Positions 8,599-18,800 of a stretch of DNA of 43,169 bases are shown here, one piece after another (position 1 is the stretch's first letter; the number at the start of each line of letters is the position of its first letter). The notes under the pieces were generated by a model. That model was given only the letters and a program-made list of their open reading frames with translations, searched no databases and was not told the DNA's origin. Source of the DNA: a virus. Location: positions 1 through 43,169 of IMG/VR virus record IMGVR_UViG_3300025131_000092. One strand, given 5' to 3'. The translations under genes and the position numbers were made by a program.

Positions 8599-8606
8599 TA
8601 TTTATA
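8599..8606 (-). promoter_or_regulatory. T4-type late promoter box upstream of gp15
   Basis: The minus strand reads TATAAATA, the T4 late-promoter consensus recognised by the phage late sigma factor. It lies directly after the gp14 stop codon and 23 bases before the gp15 ATG, the same spacing as the boxes before gp13, gp8 and gp25. Confidence 0.75.
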
Positions 8607-11123
8607 CTATGGAGTACCAAAAGGATTGACTTCGGTAAAATCTAAGATAGCATTCGCTTCATTTTGAATGTTATCATTGTCAGTATATGGATCAATAACA
8701 TCGTCTGTGTTAATTGTAAGAACAACTCTGCTTGCACCACTAGCTGATCCTAATAATGTTTCTCCAACGCTGAATGATCCAGAAATAATCTTCAATTCTA
8801 GAGTATTTGTTGTAGCATCCCAAGAATTAACATGTGCATTTGTTCCACTTACAGATCCAGTAATTACTTCATTGTACTCATATGATCCGGTTCCAACACC
8901 TATTGGAGATCCAACAGTGATTGTTGGTGGGATAATATATTTTGCACCACCATCAATTAATCTTATCTCTGTAACAATACCAGCATTTATGGCAGATACA
9001 CCTCTTGCGGTATGAACTCCAACTATCAATTCAACATAGTTTTTCTCTGAAGGATCATTAGATATTGTTACAGTAGGAGGTGTTAAATATCCACCTCCAC
9101 CATTTTGAATTAGAATTCCAGTTACAATTCCACATTGATCTATACCAAATTCAAATGATGTTGTAGCAATTCCTACACTTGTTGAATCTTCTGAAAGGAA
9201 TATAGTTCCGACACCAATAGAAGAGACATATGTTGTTGTAGAAATAAAGTTGTTTGAAACAATATTATCGTCATGATGGAAGGTAAGACGAACTCTATCT
9301 CCAGCAATAACACCAACTGTTGATATGCCAGTAATTTGATTTGATTCAGTAGATATAGTACCAACTGTTTTGATAGAATCAAATCTCATGGTAGCAATAC
9401 CAGTCGCTATAAATTCAGTATTAATTCCTGCAGACGCTGCAATTGTAACAGTTGGTATGGAATTAATATATCCAAATCCACTGTTAGCAATGCTTATTGA
9501 ATTTACTGTTCCGGCAGCAGAAACTGAAACAGTTGCTGTAGCAGTAACTGGAGATGGTGATGTGAAGCTTATGACTGGTGTAACAGTGTAACCAATACCA
9601 ATGGTAGCTCCACTACCAACAGCCCATGGATCTGCAGGATTGAAAGAAAGTCCCGTTATAATACCCGTAATGGGATTAATAGTTGCGATACCAACAGCAG
9701 TTTGATATGGAGTAACAGTTCCTGTTCCTAACCCAATGAGAGCACTCAGAGAAGAAGTGTATGCCCTTCCAGTGGTGCTAAACGCTAATGAAGAAGGGTT
9801 TAGTGATGATCCTGCTATTCCAATGGTTGCAGCAGCTGTACTACTAGATGGAGGAGAGATTGATACAATAGGTGCAGATGTATAAAATCTACCACCATCC
9901 GTTAAAGCAAGAGTAGCAACATTTCCCCCAGTTGTTTCAAAATCAGTAATAGTTGCAACTGCAGTTGCCACCTCTGAAGATCCAGTTGGCTCAGAAAATG
10001 TTACTGTTGGTACAGTTTTATAGAATACTCCACCAGTAGTACCTCCAGGGAATAAGAAAGCAGACGCACCAATGCTAATAGGAGCAGAGACAATACTTAC
10101 ACCATTTCCTACAATTGGTGTGTCGAGCACTGCAGTAGCAGCAGCTCCGACATGTTTCGGTGTTGAGAATGTAACAATTGGAGCACTAGTGTACCCGGAT
10201 CCACCCTCAGAAATTGTGTTAACTCCTACAACACCATCAGCAATAATAGTAGTCGCAGCTGCTCCCACACCTGTTTCCGGTACAAATACAACACCTGGTG
10301 CTACAGTATATCCACGTCCAGAATTTCGTAATTGAACACCCTGAACTTTTGATCCAACCTGTGTTCCGTCACTCTCATTGGTGAGTCCACCAAGCAACGT
10401 TGAAATACCAATTGCATTTAACCCACCAGAAGGTGCTGAAGAAATAGCAACTCTAGGTGCAACAGTGTATTTTTCACCTCTATTTGTTAGGGATATGAGT
10501 CTTATTCCACCATTTACAATTCCCGCAATTGCAGAAGTTGTAACAGCAGATCCCACCATAGTCAAGGTAATATTATATCCTTGATCTTGAATATTATCAT
10601 CTATTTCTTCAATATCAGTATCAATAACTTCGTTTTCATAGCGGAACAATTCACATGACAATTCATAAACATAATTTTTTTGTAATTGATAAAAGGGTTT
10701 TTCATGCTCAACAAATTTAATTTCAAAAAGTCTATCACCAAGCGGAAAATATATTAAATCACCTTCTTTTGGCCTGGTGGCAAGTTTAACGTTTGATAGA
10801 TTTCTAATCAGTGGCGTGATATATTCTTTAAAGCTTTCTTGAGAGATGATCAAATTAATTTCATTAGTTGCTTGAATACCGAACTTTGAAAGCAACTGCG
10901 TATTATCTCCATATCCGTCAAAATTATTAACATATGCTTCAATAGGATACGAATTATTAAACTCTGAAGTTATTACTTCTCTAATAATAGTATTTTGTGT
11001 TACATATTGCCTAGGAATATAATAAACCTCAACACCATACATCCTCAACTGTTCGTTGATCAAGTCTTGAACAAGACTTTGTTCTCCTTGAGAACCCTGC
11101 AGGAAAAAAGGATTTAATGCCAT
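8607..11123 (-). CDS. 14: Neck protein gp14, greatly enlarged by beta-repeats
   Basis: An 838-residue protein. Residues 1 to about 180 are clearly gp14, the neck component that joins head and tail: MALNPFFLQGSQGEQSLVQD, then YGVEVYYIPRQYV, AYVNNFDGYGDN and LIYFPLGDRLFEIKFVEHEKPFYQL. The final about 40 residues (DPYTDNDNIQNEANAILDF...NPFGTP) look like the gp14 C-terminus. Between them lie about 600 residues of repeats of the type GGSGYTSAPIVTFS / NSGRGYTVAPGVVFV / DGGRFYTSAPIVSIS. T4 gp14 has only 256 residues. The start overlaps the gp13 stop as TAATG. The extra repeats presumably form a projecting decoration on the neck, which is inference. Confidence 0.92.
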   Translation of the reverse strand: MALNPFFLQGSQGEQSLVQDLINEQLRMYGVEVYYIPRQYVTQNTIIREVITSEFNNSYPIEAYVNNFDGYGDNTQLLSKFGIQATNEINLIISQESFKEYITPLIRNLSNVKLATRPKEGDLIYFPLGDRLFEIKFVEHEKPFYQLQKNYVYELSCELFRYENEVIDTDIEEIDDNIQDQGYNITLTMVGSAVTTSAIAGIVNGGIRLISLTNRGEKYTVAPRVAISSAPSGGLNAIGISTLLGGLTNESDGTQVGSKVQGVQLRNSGRGYTVAPGVVFVPETGVGAAATTIIADGVVGVNTISEGGSGYTSAPIVTFSTPKHVGAAATAVLDTPIVGNGVSIVSAPISIGASAFLFPGGTTGGVFYKTVPTVTFSEPTGSSEVATAVATITDFETTGGNVATLALTDGGRFYTSAPIVSISPPSSSTAAATIGIAGSSLNPSSLAFSTTGRAYTSSLSALIGLGTGTVTPYQTAVGIATINPITGIITGLSFNPADPWAVGSGATIGIGYTVTPVISFTSPSPVTATATVSVSAAGTVNSISIANSGFGYINSIPTVTIAASAGINTEFIATGIATMRFDSIKTVGTISTESNQITGISTVGVIAGDRVRLTFHHDDNIVSNNFISTTTYVSSIGVGTIFLSEDSTSVGIATTSFEFGIDQCGIVTGILIQNGGGGYLTPPTVTISNDPSEKNYVELIVGVHTARGVSAINAGIVTEIRLIDGGAKYIIPPTITVGSPIGVGTGSYEYNEVITGSVSGTNAHVNSWDATTNTLELKIISGSFSVGETLLGSASGASRVVLTINTDDVIDPYTDNDNIQNEANAILDFTEVNPFGTP

Positions 11124-11983
11124 TAGCCGATCATGTCAAGAGGAGGAAGTTCGTAGGTGTTGAACATTTTCTCCATAATTCTTTCAATATCTTTTTCGCC
11201 ATCATCATAGATTTGTCTACCATTAAGTTCTACACCACCTGGAAGTTTAACACCCTGAAATTTCATCAAATTCTGTCCCCATTGACGTTTGATGATTGCA
11301 GTAAGATATGGTTTTAGAAAAGAATCATTATAAACTCTAGCATAATCTGCAGGATCAACTGTTCTCCAACAATCTATAATTAGAAAATCATCTTTTTTTA
11401 ACTGAGTCCAATCAACATCAAGATAAAGTCTATCTGATCTTTGATTAAATCTAATTTGCTTGTGAGTATTCAAAAGGAAATTAATCGTCTCAAGATAACT
11501 CATACTCATCGAGTATGTTAACAAATCAGTTCCACCGAAATAGTAAATATCGTTTAGGAACAATTGATATTTGAAACTAAAGAGATTGGAAAAACTTGCA
11601 GAACGTGATTCATCATATTGAAAAATTCTGGTGATTCCAATGACAGAGGGGGGGATTTGTAAATAATTGCTATTTTCGTGATATGTGAAAGTTACATCAG
11701 TTCCAACAATAGTTGTTTCTGCAGTTGAAGTAGTAATGCCTGTTTGATCTTTTCCACTTGCACCTGGAGGACGTGCTTCTCCTCTTTTTACATCATCGTC
11801 AGTTACTCTATACTTTAGATAAGTTTGTTGAACACCATCAAAATGCCTTTCATAAAAAATTTGCAGAGCATCATCAAGCAGATCTTGAATCTGCTCCTCT
11901 GCAACGTTGATTTCCAAAACTGGTGCTCCCAGTTTTCTCAGGCAATAATCAATTAGTTCTTGTCTAGTACCTGGTTGCGCCAT
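11123..11983 (-). CDS. 13: Neck protein gp13
   Basis: A 286-residue protein matching T4-like gp13, which closes the portal after packaging and forms the neck with gp14. Diagnostic segments are TRQELIDYCLRKLGAPVLEI and EEQIQDLLDDALQIFYERHF at the N-terminus, then SMSMSYLETINFLLNTHKQI, and IIDCWRTVDPADYARVYND with FLKPYLTAIIKRQWGQNL in the C-terminal half. Length is close to T4 gp13 (309 residues). A TATAAATA late promoter box lies 24 bases upstream. The gene ends in a TAATG overlap with gp14. Confidence 0.95.
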   Translation of the reverse strand: MAQPGTRQELIDYCLRKLGAPVLEINVAEEQIQDLLDDALQIFYERHFDGVQQTYLKYRVTDDDVKRGEARPPGASGKDQTGITTSTAETTIVGTDVTFTYHENSNYLQIPPSVIGITRIFQYDESRSASFSNLFSFKYQLFLNDIYYFGGTDLLTYSMSMSYLETINFLLNTHKQIRFNQRSDRLYLDVDWTQLKKDDFLIIDCWRTVDPADYARVYNDSFLKPYLTAIIKRQWGQNLMKFQGVKLPGGVELNGRQIYDDGEKDIERIMEKMFNTYELPPLDMIG

Positions 11984-12007
11984 TTAAACATATACCTCTA
12001 TACTAAG

Positions 12008-12015
12008 TATTTATA
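12008..12015 (-). promoter_or_regulatory. T4-type late promoter box upstream of gp13
   Basis: The minus strand reads TATAAATA, a perfect T4 late consensus, 24 bases before the gp13 ATG. It overlaps the last codons and stop of the upstream 134-residue gene. Confidence 0.78.
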
Positions 12016-12415
12016 GTGCTGGCGCAATACCAGCAGCTACCAATACATTTCCGTTTATAATATTGTAAATTGTGGCACCAGAACTTACCAAAACTTCATA
12101 TACATATCTTCCTGGTTTCAGATTTGCAGTGTCAGTAGAACTCAGAGAAAGTGTCATGACACCTCCTGCAGCACTTGTAAATCCAACCGAGAAAACAGTT
12201 GTAACTCCTAATGTAGCGCCAACAGCAACACTCTTCGACATTGCAGAAGATCCAGTCCAATTTCCACCATTTACTCCAGTGTCAAACCTGAAAGCAGTTT
12301 TATCTGGATTGACAATGGTAAACTTATCACTAAAAGTAGATCTGCCATAAATTTTTAAATTTACAGCATAAGGAACTCCTCCTGCTACATTATAAGTTAC
12401 GTTCTGATTAGCCAT
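12011..12415 (-). CDS. Small putative virion protein (134 aa)
   Basis: A 134-residue protein starting MANQNVTYNVAGGVPYAVNL. It is predicted to be a single beta-sandwich (VNLKIYGRSTFSDKFTIV, then GGVMTLSLSSTDTANLKPGRY, VYEVLVSSGATIYNIINGNV), the pattern of phage accessory virion proteins whose domain ends in a GRYVYEVLV-type strand pair. It overlaps the preceding 59-residue gene by 8 bases and precedes gp13. A structural role is likely from location; nothing in the sequence identifies the partner. Confidence 0.72.
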   Translation of the reverse strand: MANQNVTYNVAGGVPYAVNLKIYGRSTFSDKFTIVNPDKTAFRFDTGVNGGNWTGSSAMSKSVAVGATLGVTTVFSVGFTSAAGGVMTLSLSSTDTANLKPGRYVYEVLVSSGATIYNIINGNVLVAAGIAPAL

Positions 12416-12587
12416 TTAATCCTATTACCGACATTGTTTCTTGTTGCTTAAAATAAAGCTTAACAAATGACTTTGCGACATTTCTCAAAGTATCTCTATC
12501 ATCACAACTATCTATCTCAGATGCTAATTTAGTATATTCAAAACTTTTTGACAAATTACTTAATTCAATTGAATCAGGATCCATCAT
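12408..12587 (-). CDS. Conserved small cyanophage protein (59 aa)
   Basis: A short gene beginning MMDPDSIELSNLSKSF, with the helical end TLRNVAKSFVKLYFKQQETM. I recall similar short helical proteins in this position of T4-like cyanophage genomes. A good Shine-Dalgarno AGGAG lies 8 bases before the first ATG (12587); the second ATG (12584) is equally possible. The start overlaps the end of the upstream 75-residue gene by 14 bases and its stop overlaps the downstream 134-residue gene, so the chain is coupled. The function is unknown. Confidence 0.8.
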   Translation of the reverse strand: MMDPDSIELSNLSKSFEYTKLASEIDSCDDRDTLRNVAKSFVKLYFKQQETMSVIGLNG

Positions 12588-12801
12588 TTGCTAAACTCCT
12601 AAGTAACGTTTTTATTTCAAAAATATCTGATTTCATGTTAGCAACATCTGTCTCTAAATTCTGTAACTTTTGATTCTCTTCTTTTTTCAATGTCTTTTTT
12701 GACATATATTCGGCATATTGTGATGAATTTTTATTAATTATAGAGTTTGTTTTTGGATCTCTATAAAGATGAGAATGTCCTTCAACTTTCAAGTGTTTCA
12801 T
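12574..12801 (-). CDS. Conserved small coiled-coil protein (75 aa)
   Basis: A small protein starting MKHLKVEGHSHLYRDPKTN. The first about 25 residues (KVEGHSHLYRDPKTNSIINK) resemble the start of a small protein common in T4-like cyanophages, followed by a predicted helix/coiled coil (NLETDVANMKSDIFEIKTLL). I use the ATG at 12801, just after the stop of the DUF4815 gene, because the family begins with MKH; the frame is open 5 codons further upstream. The coiled coil suggests a protein-protein contact in the baseplate or tail, but this is speculation. Confidence 0.8.
   Translation of the reverse strand: MKHLKVEGHSHLYRDPKTNSIINKNSSQYAEYMSKKTLKKEENQKLQNLETDVANMKSDIFEIKTLLRSLANDGS
12596..12600 (-). 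promoter_or_regulatory. Ribosome binding site for the 59-aa gene
   Basis: AGGAG on the minus strand, 8 bases upstream of the ATG at 12587. It supports reading this short frame as a gene even though it overlaps its neighbours at both ends. Confidence 0.7.
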
Positions 12802-12802
12802 A

Positions 12803-15800
12803 TCAGGCAAGAGCAATAACTCGTAGATCTGTCATTCTTGGTACGTATACCTGAGAGGTGGATGTTGCGACAAGTTTGATTCTATAGGTTCTAAATGATG
12901 GCAGTTCGTCTGCCGTAAATGTATACTCTCTATAGTCAAGTTCATCAGATTCAAATCCCAAATTGTCAGTTGGGAAATTATATGTGTCAGGTAAACCATC
13001 ATTATTAGCAGGATCAATTACATTTCCTCTCTCATTGATATTGTTATATCCTGGGAAAGGACGATAGATTGGATTGAAGTTTTCATCTTCACTAATCGCA
13101 TAGAATGCTCTAATGGTAGAGTATGTATTGACATGGGCGTTAACAAGAATCTTCAGAGAAGTTGCTGGGTTCTCTAAAGTGATTTCCTTAGACAAATATT
13201 GGAATGCCGAAGGATCTTCAAAGATTGTGTTGACTCTATTGTCAGTTGCAAAGTTAGATACTGCGTTATTGACTCTATTAGAAATAAGAATCGCGCTAAC
13301 ACGTTGAGTATCAACAACAGGACTCAATCTAGAATCTACACTATTGAGGTTGACTTTAAGTCCCAGAGACTTATTGCCAGGTAATGTAGAAAGTTTATTA
13401 GTCTCATTAATCTTAGATGCGACTAATCTTGGAGATGTCAGATAATTTGTTTTATTCAAAGTAACATTTTCAAATCCAGCATTGGCATATGGAATTTCAG
13501 TTCCGCTGATGCTGGTAGCAGTTGTGCTTCTGAGTTGAGCACTGATTGATGTTCCTTGTACAGACATTGTTTGTACGGAAGGAGTAATCAGTTCAAACGG
13601 AATGTTTTGTGTTGCCCTTACTGCAGAACCACCAGTGGACTTAGTGTCTCCAACATACAGTTTGGGGAAACTTTCTCCAGTCGATCTTCCAACTCCGCTA
13701 GATCCCATGTCCAACTTAATGTTGTAGGAATCAAATGTAATTGGATCAGATGCAGTTACCTTATTCAGATTATGTGTTTTATTGATTCTTCTCAAAGATA
13801 TGCCACTGTTCTCATACTTGTAAACTTCAGTTCCAGCAGGATAAATTCTACCAGTTGAGGAATCAACACTTCTGGTGATTGTTCCACCAAGAGTGCCAGC
13901 AGCAGCAGTTGTGTAAGAGACGATTTCATCACCAATTTTAGCATAACCAAGGTTTGTTGTGCCAACACCAACACTTTCAAATTGCCCGAAGTTAGTTACA
14001 TCATCAATTTGAATTGGAGATGTTGATGTTGCATTCAGAGATACGCTCAGTCTGGTTGGAGTAATGTCAGACTTAACTTCAGAAAGAGTTACGAAGTTAT
14101 CGCTGAAGTTCATTCCATGGTTCTTATGGTTAACGACGAAGTGCATTCCGTCATTAACAACATCGATAGAACTAATTTGAACATTACCACCAGCAGCAGC
14201 ATTCAAGTCTGTTGTAATACCAGAGTTATTAAAGTATTGAACAGTTGATGCAGATCCTGCAATTATAAAATCACCTTGTACATTTTCGAGGATGAGTTGT
14301 GTAGTAGTAGAAATTGAAACAACGGAGAGTCTTGCTCCAGAACCAAGAGAATCATTCCCAATTGTACCAATACCAAGAACGTCGCCAATAACATATCCAG
14401 TTCCAGATTCAGAAATCGTTGCTGCTACTGCAACACCATTGTTGATTGTGATATTTGCCTTAGCATTTGAACCGCTACCAGTGATCGTTGTAAGAGGAAC
14501 ACCACCATACAAGAGAGTATCTTGAGATGGGGTATATCCAATACCGCTGTTAATTACCTGGAGAGTTCCAGTTGCAATACCAGCGTTTCCAACATAGTCA
14601 CCTGTTGCATTTGTTCCAAGTTGAGAAATAGTATTACCTAGTTGTAGATCTGTATCCTGGAGTGTGGATCCAATTCCGATTCTTGCAGTTCTAGAGGTAA
14701 ACTCAAGTGGATTAGTAAGCAACCTAGCAATTTCTCCATTTCCTTTGGAGAGTTCTGGGTTATAGAACTCAACGGATCCATTCCCTACAAAATCTGCTCT
14801 GTATAATGTGAACTTAAGATCTTCCCACTGACTTGGTTCCCAAGTTGAGGCATTTTGAGACTTAAACAGAGATCCAAGATATGGTTGGTTGGAGATAAAG
14901 GTTTGAGTGAGGATATCCTCTTCACCAATTCTAGAGATATATGCGCTATACTTAGTTGAGATAGAAGCAAGTGCGATTGCATATTCACTACCGCCCTCCA
15001 GATATACTGGAGAATTGAATGTAAATTTAGTTGGAACAGATCCATCTGCAGAAATGTTAACCTCATCAGGATCTAAAATAACCTCAGAGAATGGTACAAC
15101 TTTTTGAGTTGGAACCCCACCATTCATTGTTCTAATCTGGAAAGTGATGGGAATATCATTGTCGTCCTTAGATGCAAGGAAGACTTCACAACTTGTCAGG
15201 AAGATACCTGTTTCATCATCAACCAAGAAAGACTGTGCCAGAGGATCATACCACTGAGTAACAGTTATGTTTCTGTCTTGTGTAGAAATAACATTAGTTG
15301 CAACCAACTGAGTTCCAGTTGTTCTTGCAGTAGTTCTCTCTCCAAACTCCTGCTTATTTTCAATTCTTGCATTTCTAACAGAGATAATATTCTCTTGTAC
15401 AGTCTCTAGAGTTCCAGATGCTGTGAATGCTTCTTCTGCAATGGTATTTGCAGCACTCTGATCGTTGTTTTCATTATTAACCAGAGTAAATACTCTCTGT
15501 CCAGTCTCAAATCTTGGATTGTTTTGAGAGTTGGGATCGGGAATGTAGAAACTACCGATCAGAGTAGCACTAATATCGGATAGCAATCTGACTCTAGAAA
15601 TTCGTGCCTGAGCACCACTGGTTTGTCCAGTCAGATACATGTCAGCTGCTGTGTATCCTTCAAACGCACCCTCAGGTTGATTTGCCAGAGAGAAAGTATC
15701 AACATTCAGTACAGTTGAAGTAGATGAATATGTTGATGGGAGAGTTGATCCATCATATGGATTTTGTCTGAATACAGTCAGAGGAGCATTATATGGGCCT

Positions 15801-18800
15801 TCTTTGTGGTTAGAGGTGGCAACTCTGAAAGTAATAGATGGAGTAGAATTCAGAACTTCTCTTGCTTGCGCTCCTGGTGGAAGCATTCTTCCAGTTACAG
15901 TTTCGCTAACTTGGAAAGTTCCAGAACTCATGGTGATTTCCAAGAGTTTTGGTGTACAATACTTGGTTACGTCCTCTCCATCAAAGAATGCATACATTCT
16001 TGTAGAAGGTTTCATTCTCTTAGAAACAAACTGAATGTTTCTAGATCTCATGAACGAAATGAGATTTCTATTAACGACTCTATCACCAGCAGAGGTAGTA
16101 TCAAACTGCTCAGTAATAATAGTTCTGGTTCCACTTCTGGTTTGAATGCCAGTGTCTCTAACTTCTTTGAAAGTATCCTGAACAACAGTATCAGTGACAG
16201 TTTCTTGCCATCGTCTTTGTCTAGCTCTTCCACCAGGGCCTTGAACATTTCTGTTTCCGCCACCACGGATGATTCTTTCTGCTGATGTTTCAATAATTTC
16301 TTGTCCAGTCCACTCAGTTTCCCAAGCATTCCACACAGTAGGTGCAAATCCTGTTTGTGGATCAACATTCATAGTTCTGGATGCGATCTCCAGAGTTTCA
16401 GCGTAATTACCCTCAGTGTTGATAATTTTTGCTTCTAATCTTACAGTATCAGTCCATGTATCTGTTGCTGGAGTCAGTTCCATAGAACCATTCCAGAAAC
16501 TTACCAAGAATGGTGTGACACTCTCAGTTCTGGTAGCAAAAGTCTGCTTTAACCATTCAGTTTCAGTATAATCCAAAGTAATAATGTCACCAGTCTTACT
16601 AATGTTGCTTCCTTCTGGTACAGCAAACTGAAGATCTGCAGCAGGATCATTACCCTCTACAGGGCCTAGGATCAAGTCAATAGAATCTGTGTGGTGTTGT
16701 GGACGCAGTTCCTTATTCTTAATATCAATACTATTTTTGAATTCTACGAATTCTTCTTGCGCCAATAGATTGCTAAAGTTATCTACAAAGAATCCAGACT
16801 TGAATTTATTCAGTCCGCTAGCATCAGGAATGAAAAGATTGGCAGTATTAGTTTCAAGTAAAGAAAGTGCAGTATAATATTCAAGATTCTTGATTCTATT
16901 CTCAAGTTTCTTGATGTCAACCATTCTATATCTCTTGTGATTCAAGAAACTCAGAGATGCCTGAGAAACATCATAGAGATATGGCGGAAGATTGATTGTA
17001 GCAATCTCAAGAGCATCTTCAACAGGAGCTGGTTTTTGAGGTTTCTCAGATGGAGTTCCATACTTAACTTGCATGGTTCCACTCTTTGTTACATAAACTC
17101 TATCAATTCTACCAAGGTAGAATGAGAAGTCAGTAACAATAGACTCATTAGATGCTAAGATATTTGCCGCAGAGTTTCCAGATCCAGTAAATGTTCTTCC
17201 ATTAAACTCCAGAGGAGATCTTGCACCCTCACTAACAGTGTAGTCGGAGACTCTTGGGCGAATATCAATGAGATCCGTGTTTCTAATTCCATTTACAAAC
17301 TGAACATCTCTAGCAAAGTCAAATGTGTCATAAGATGCTACGGTTGTAACATCTCCTTCATCAGTTGACTGATAATATCCAGTTTCAAAGTAAACTTTGA
17401 GTTTTCTTATGGGTGCCTTAGCGTCTTTCTTTCTTGTTAAGAAACCATAGTCATAGAAAGATGTATTTTGTCCATTATCGAACGTAAATCCTGAAGAAAT
17501 TTCAAGACTAGGAATGGTAACATTTGCATTGACTGCTTGGATGTTAGATTCCTGGAAAACAATAACCTCACCAACTGCAAAATTAATATTATTTTTTGCA
17601 ATAAACTGAATTGTGGAATCACTATTTCTTTCTGCTACAATTGCAATAGATCCTGTCGCTTGTCCTACAAATTGCTCTCCAATAATCAAATCAGAGGTTT
17701 TTCCAGTAGGCCCAGTGATTGAACTTAATTGAATTGTAGGTGCAGATGGATCAGAATTGTTGATAGATTCATAAACTGCATGAATTCTGACGATATCTGG
17801 AGTATTCAGAGAAATATTTTCGTCTTGAACTCTGGTTCCGAAAGGATAATTGCCAAAAGTGAGTCCATCACCCAATGTGGTTGATCCAATACCCGAAGAA
17901 GACAAAGATGATTTGTCTACTACGATGCTAATGACTCTATTTTTTAACTTAACCTTAGATTTTGGCTTTAATTTCTTGAGAGTTGCTACAAGAGTTGCTG
18001 AAGTGTTGTTAGATCCAAGGTTTCTAATTTGGATTTGAGTATTTCCGTTAGTAAACTCAAATTTATCAGAAGTTAATACCTCAGTAGATCCATCGCTTCT
18101 AATTAATTGATATCTTTCAACGTCAAATGGTTCAAAAGTCTCCTTTGTACTTGCAGTAACCACAGAACCCAGTTCATTATCAACAATATTGACTGAGAAC
18201 GTTTTTCTAATGCTAATCGAAGCGTCAGTTAAGTCAATTTCAGCAATATTTTCCTTCGGCATCACTGTGTAGAAGGAATTATCGATAGATCCGTCAAGTG
18301 CAGATGCTACAACAGTGAAATCCGATACATTTAACTGAGTTGCTGGAAGTGCGCCATCGGTGACTCCAGTCACAGTGGTTACACCAGCAATATTGATAGA
18401 AGAACTAGCAACACTTACAACAGAAGCAAAAGTTGGATCATTTGATGTTGTATTTGTAAATCTTACAAGATTTCCGATCTTAATTCCACCGGGGAAAGAT
18501 GGATTTGTGCTCACTACAGTTGTAATGCCTGCAGGAGTGCCATCAAAATATGCAGCAGAAATAGATGCAACACCAACGCTGAAAAATGTGGATTGAATAG
18601 TATCTGCAGAGAAATATGTGATAGTTGATGCACTACCAGTAATTGCATGAACAGATTTTACATCTCCAATACCAAAAGAAGTGACTGAGGTTGCAACTCT
18701 GGTGTTTGCTACGCCATCAAAGATGAATGATTCATTTTTGATGAATTCACCTGTTTTTTCATATACCGTTAAAGCAACTCCAGCAGCAACTGAAGACTTC

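Noticed and set aside
15764-16285. 173-codon plus-strand frame
   Set aside because: Antisense to the DUF4815 giant, Ser-rich shadow with no start signal.
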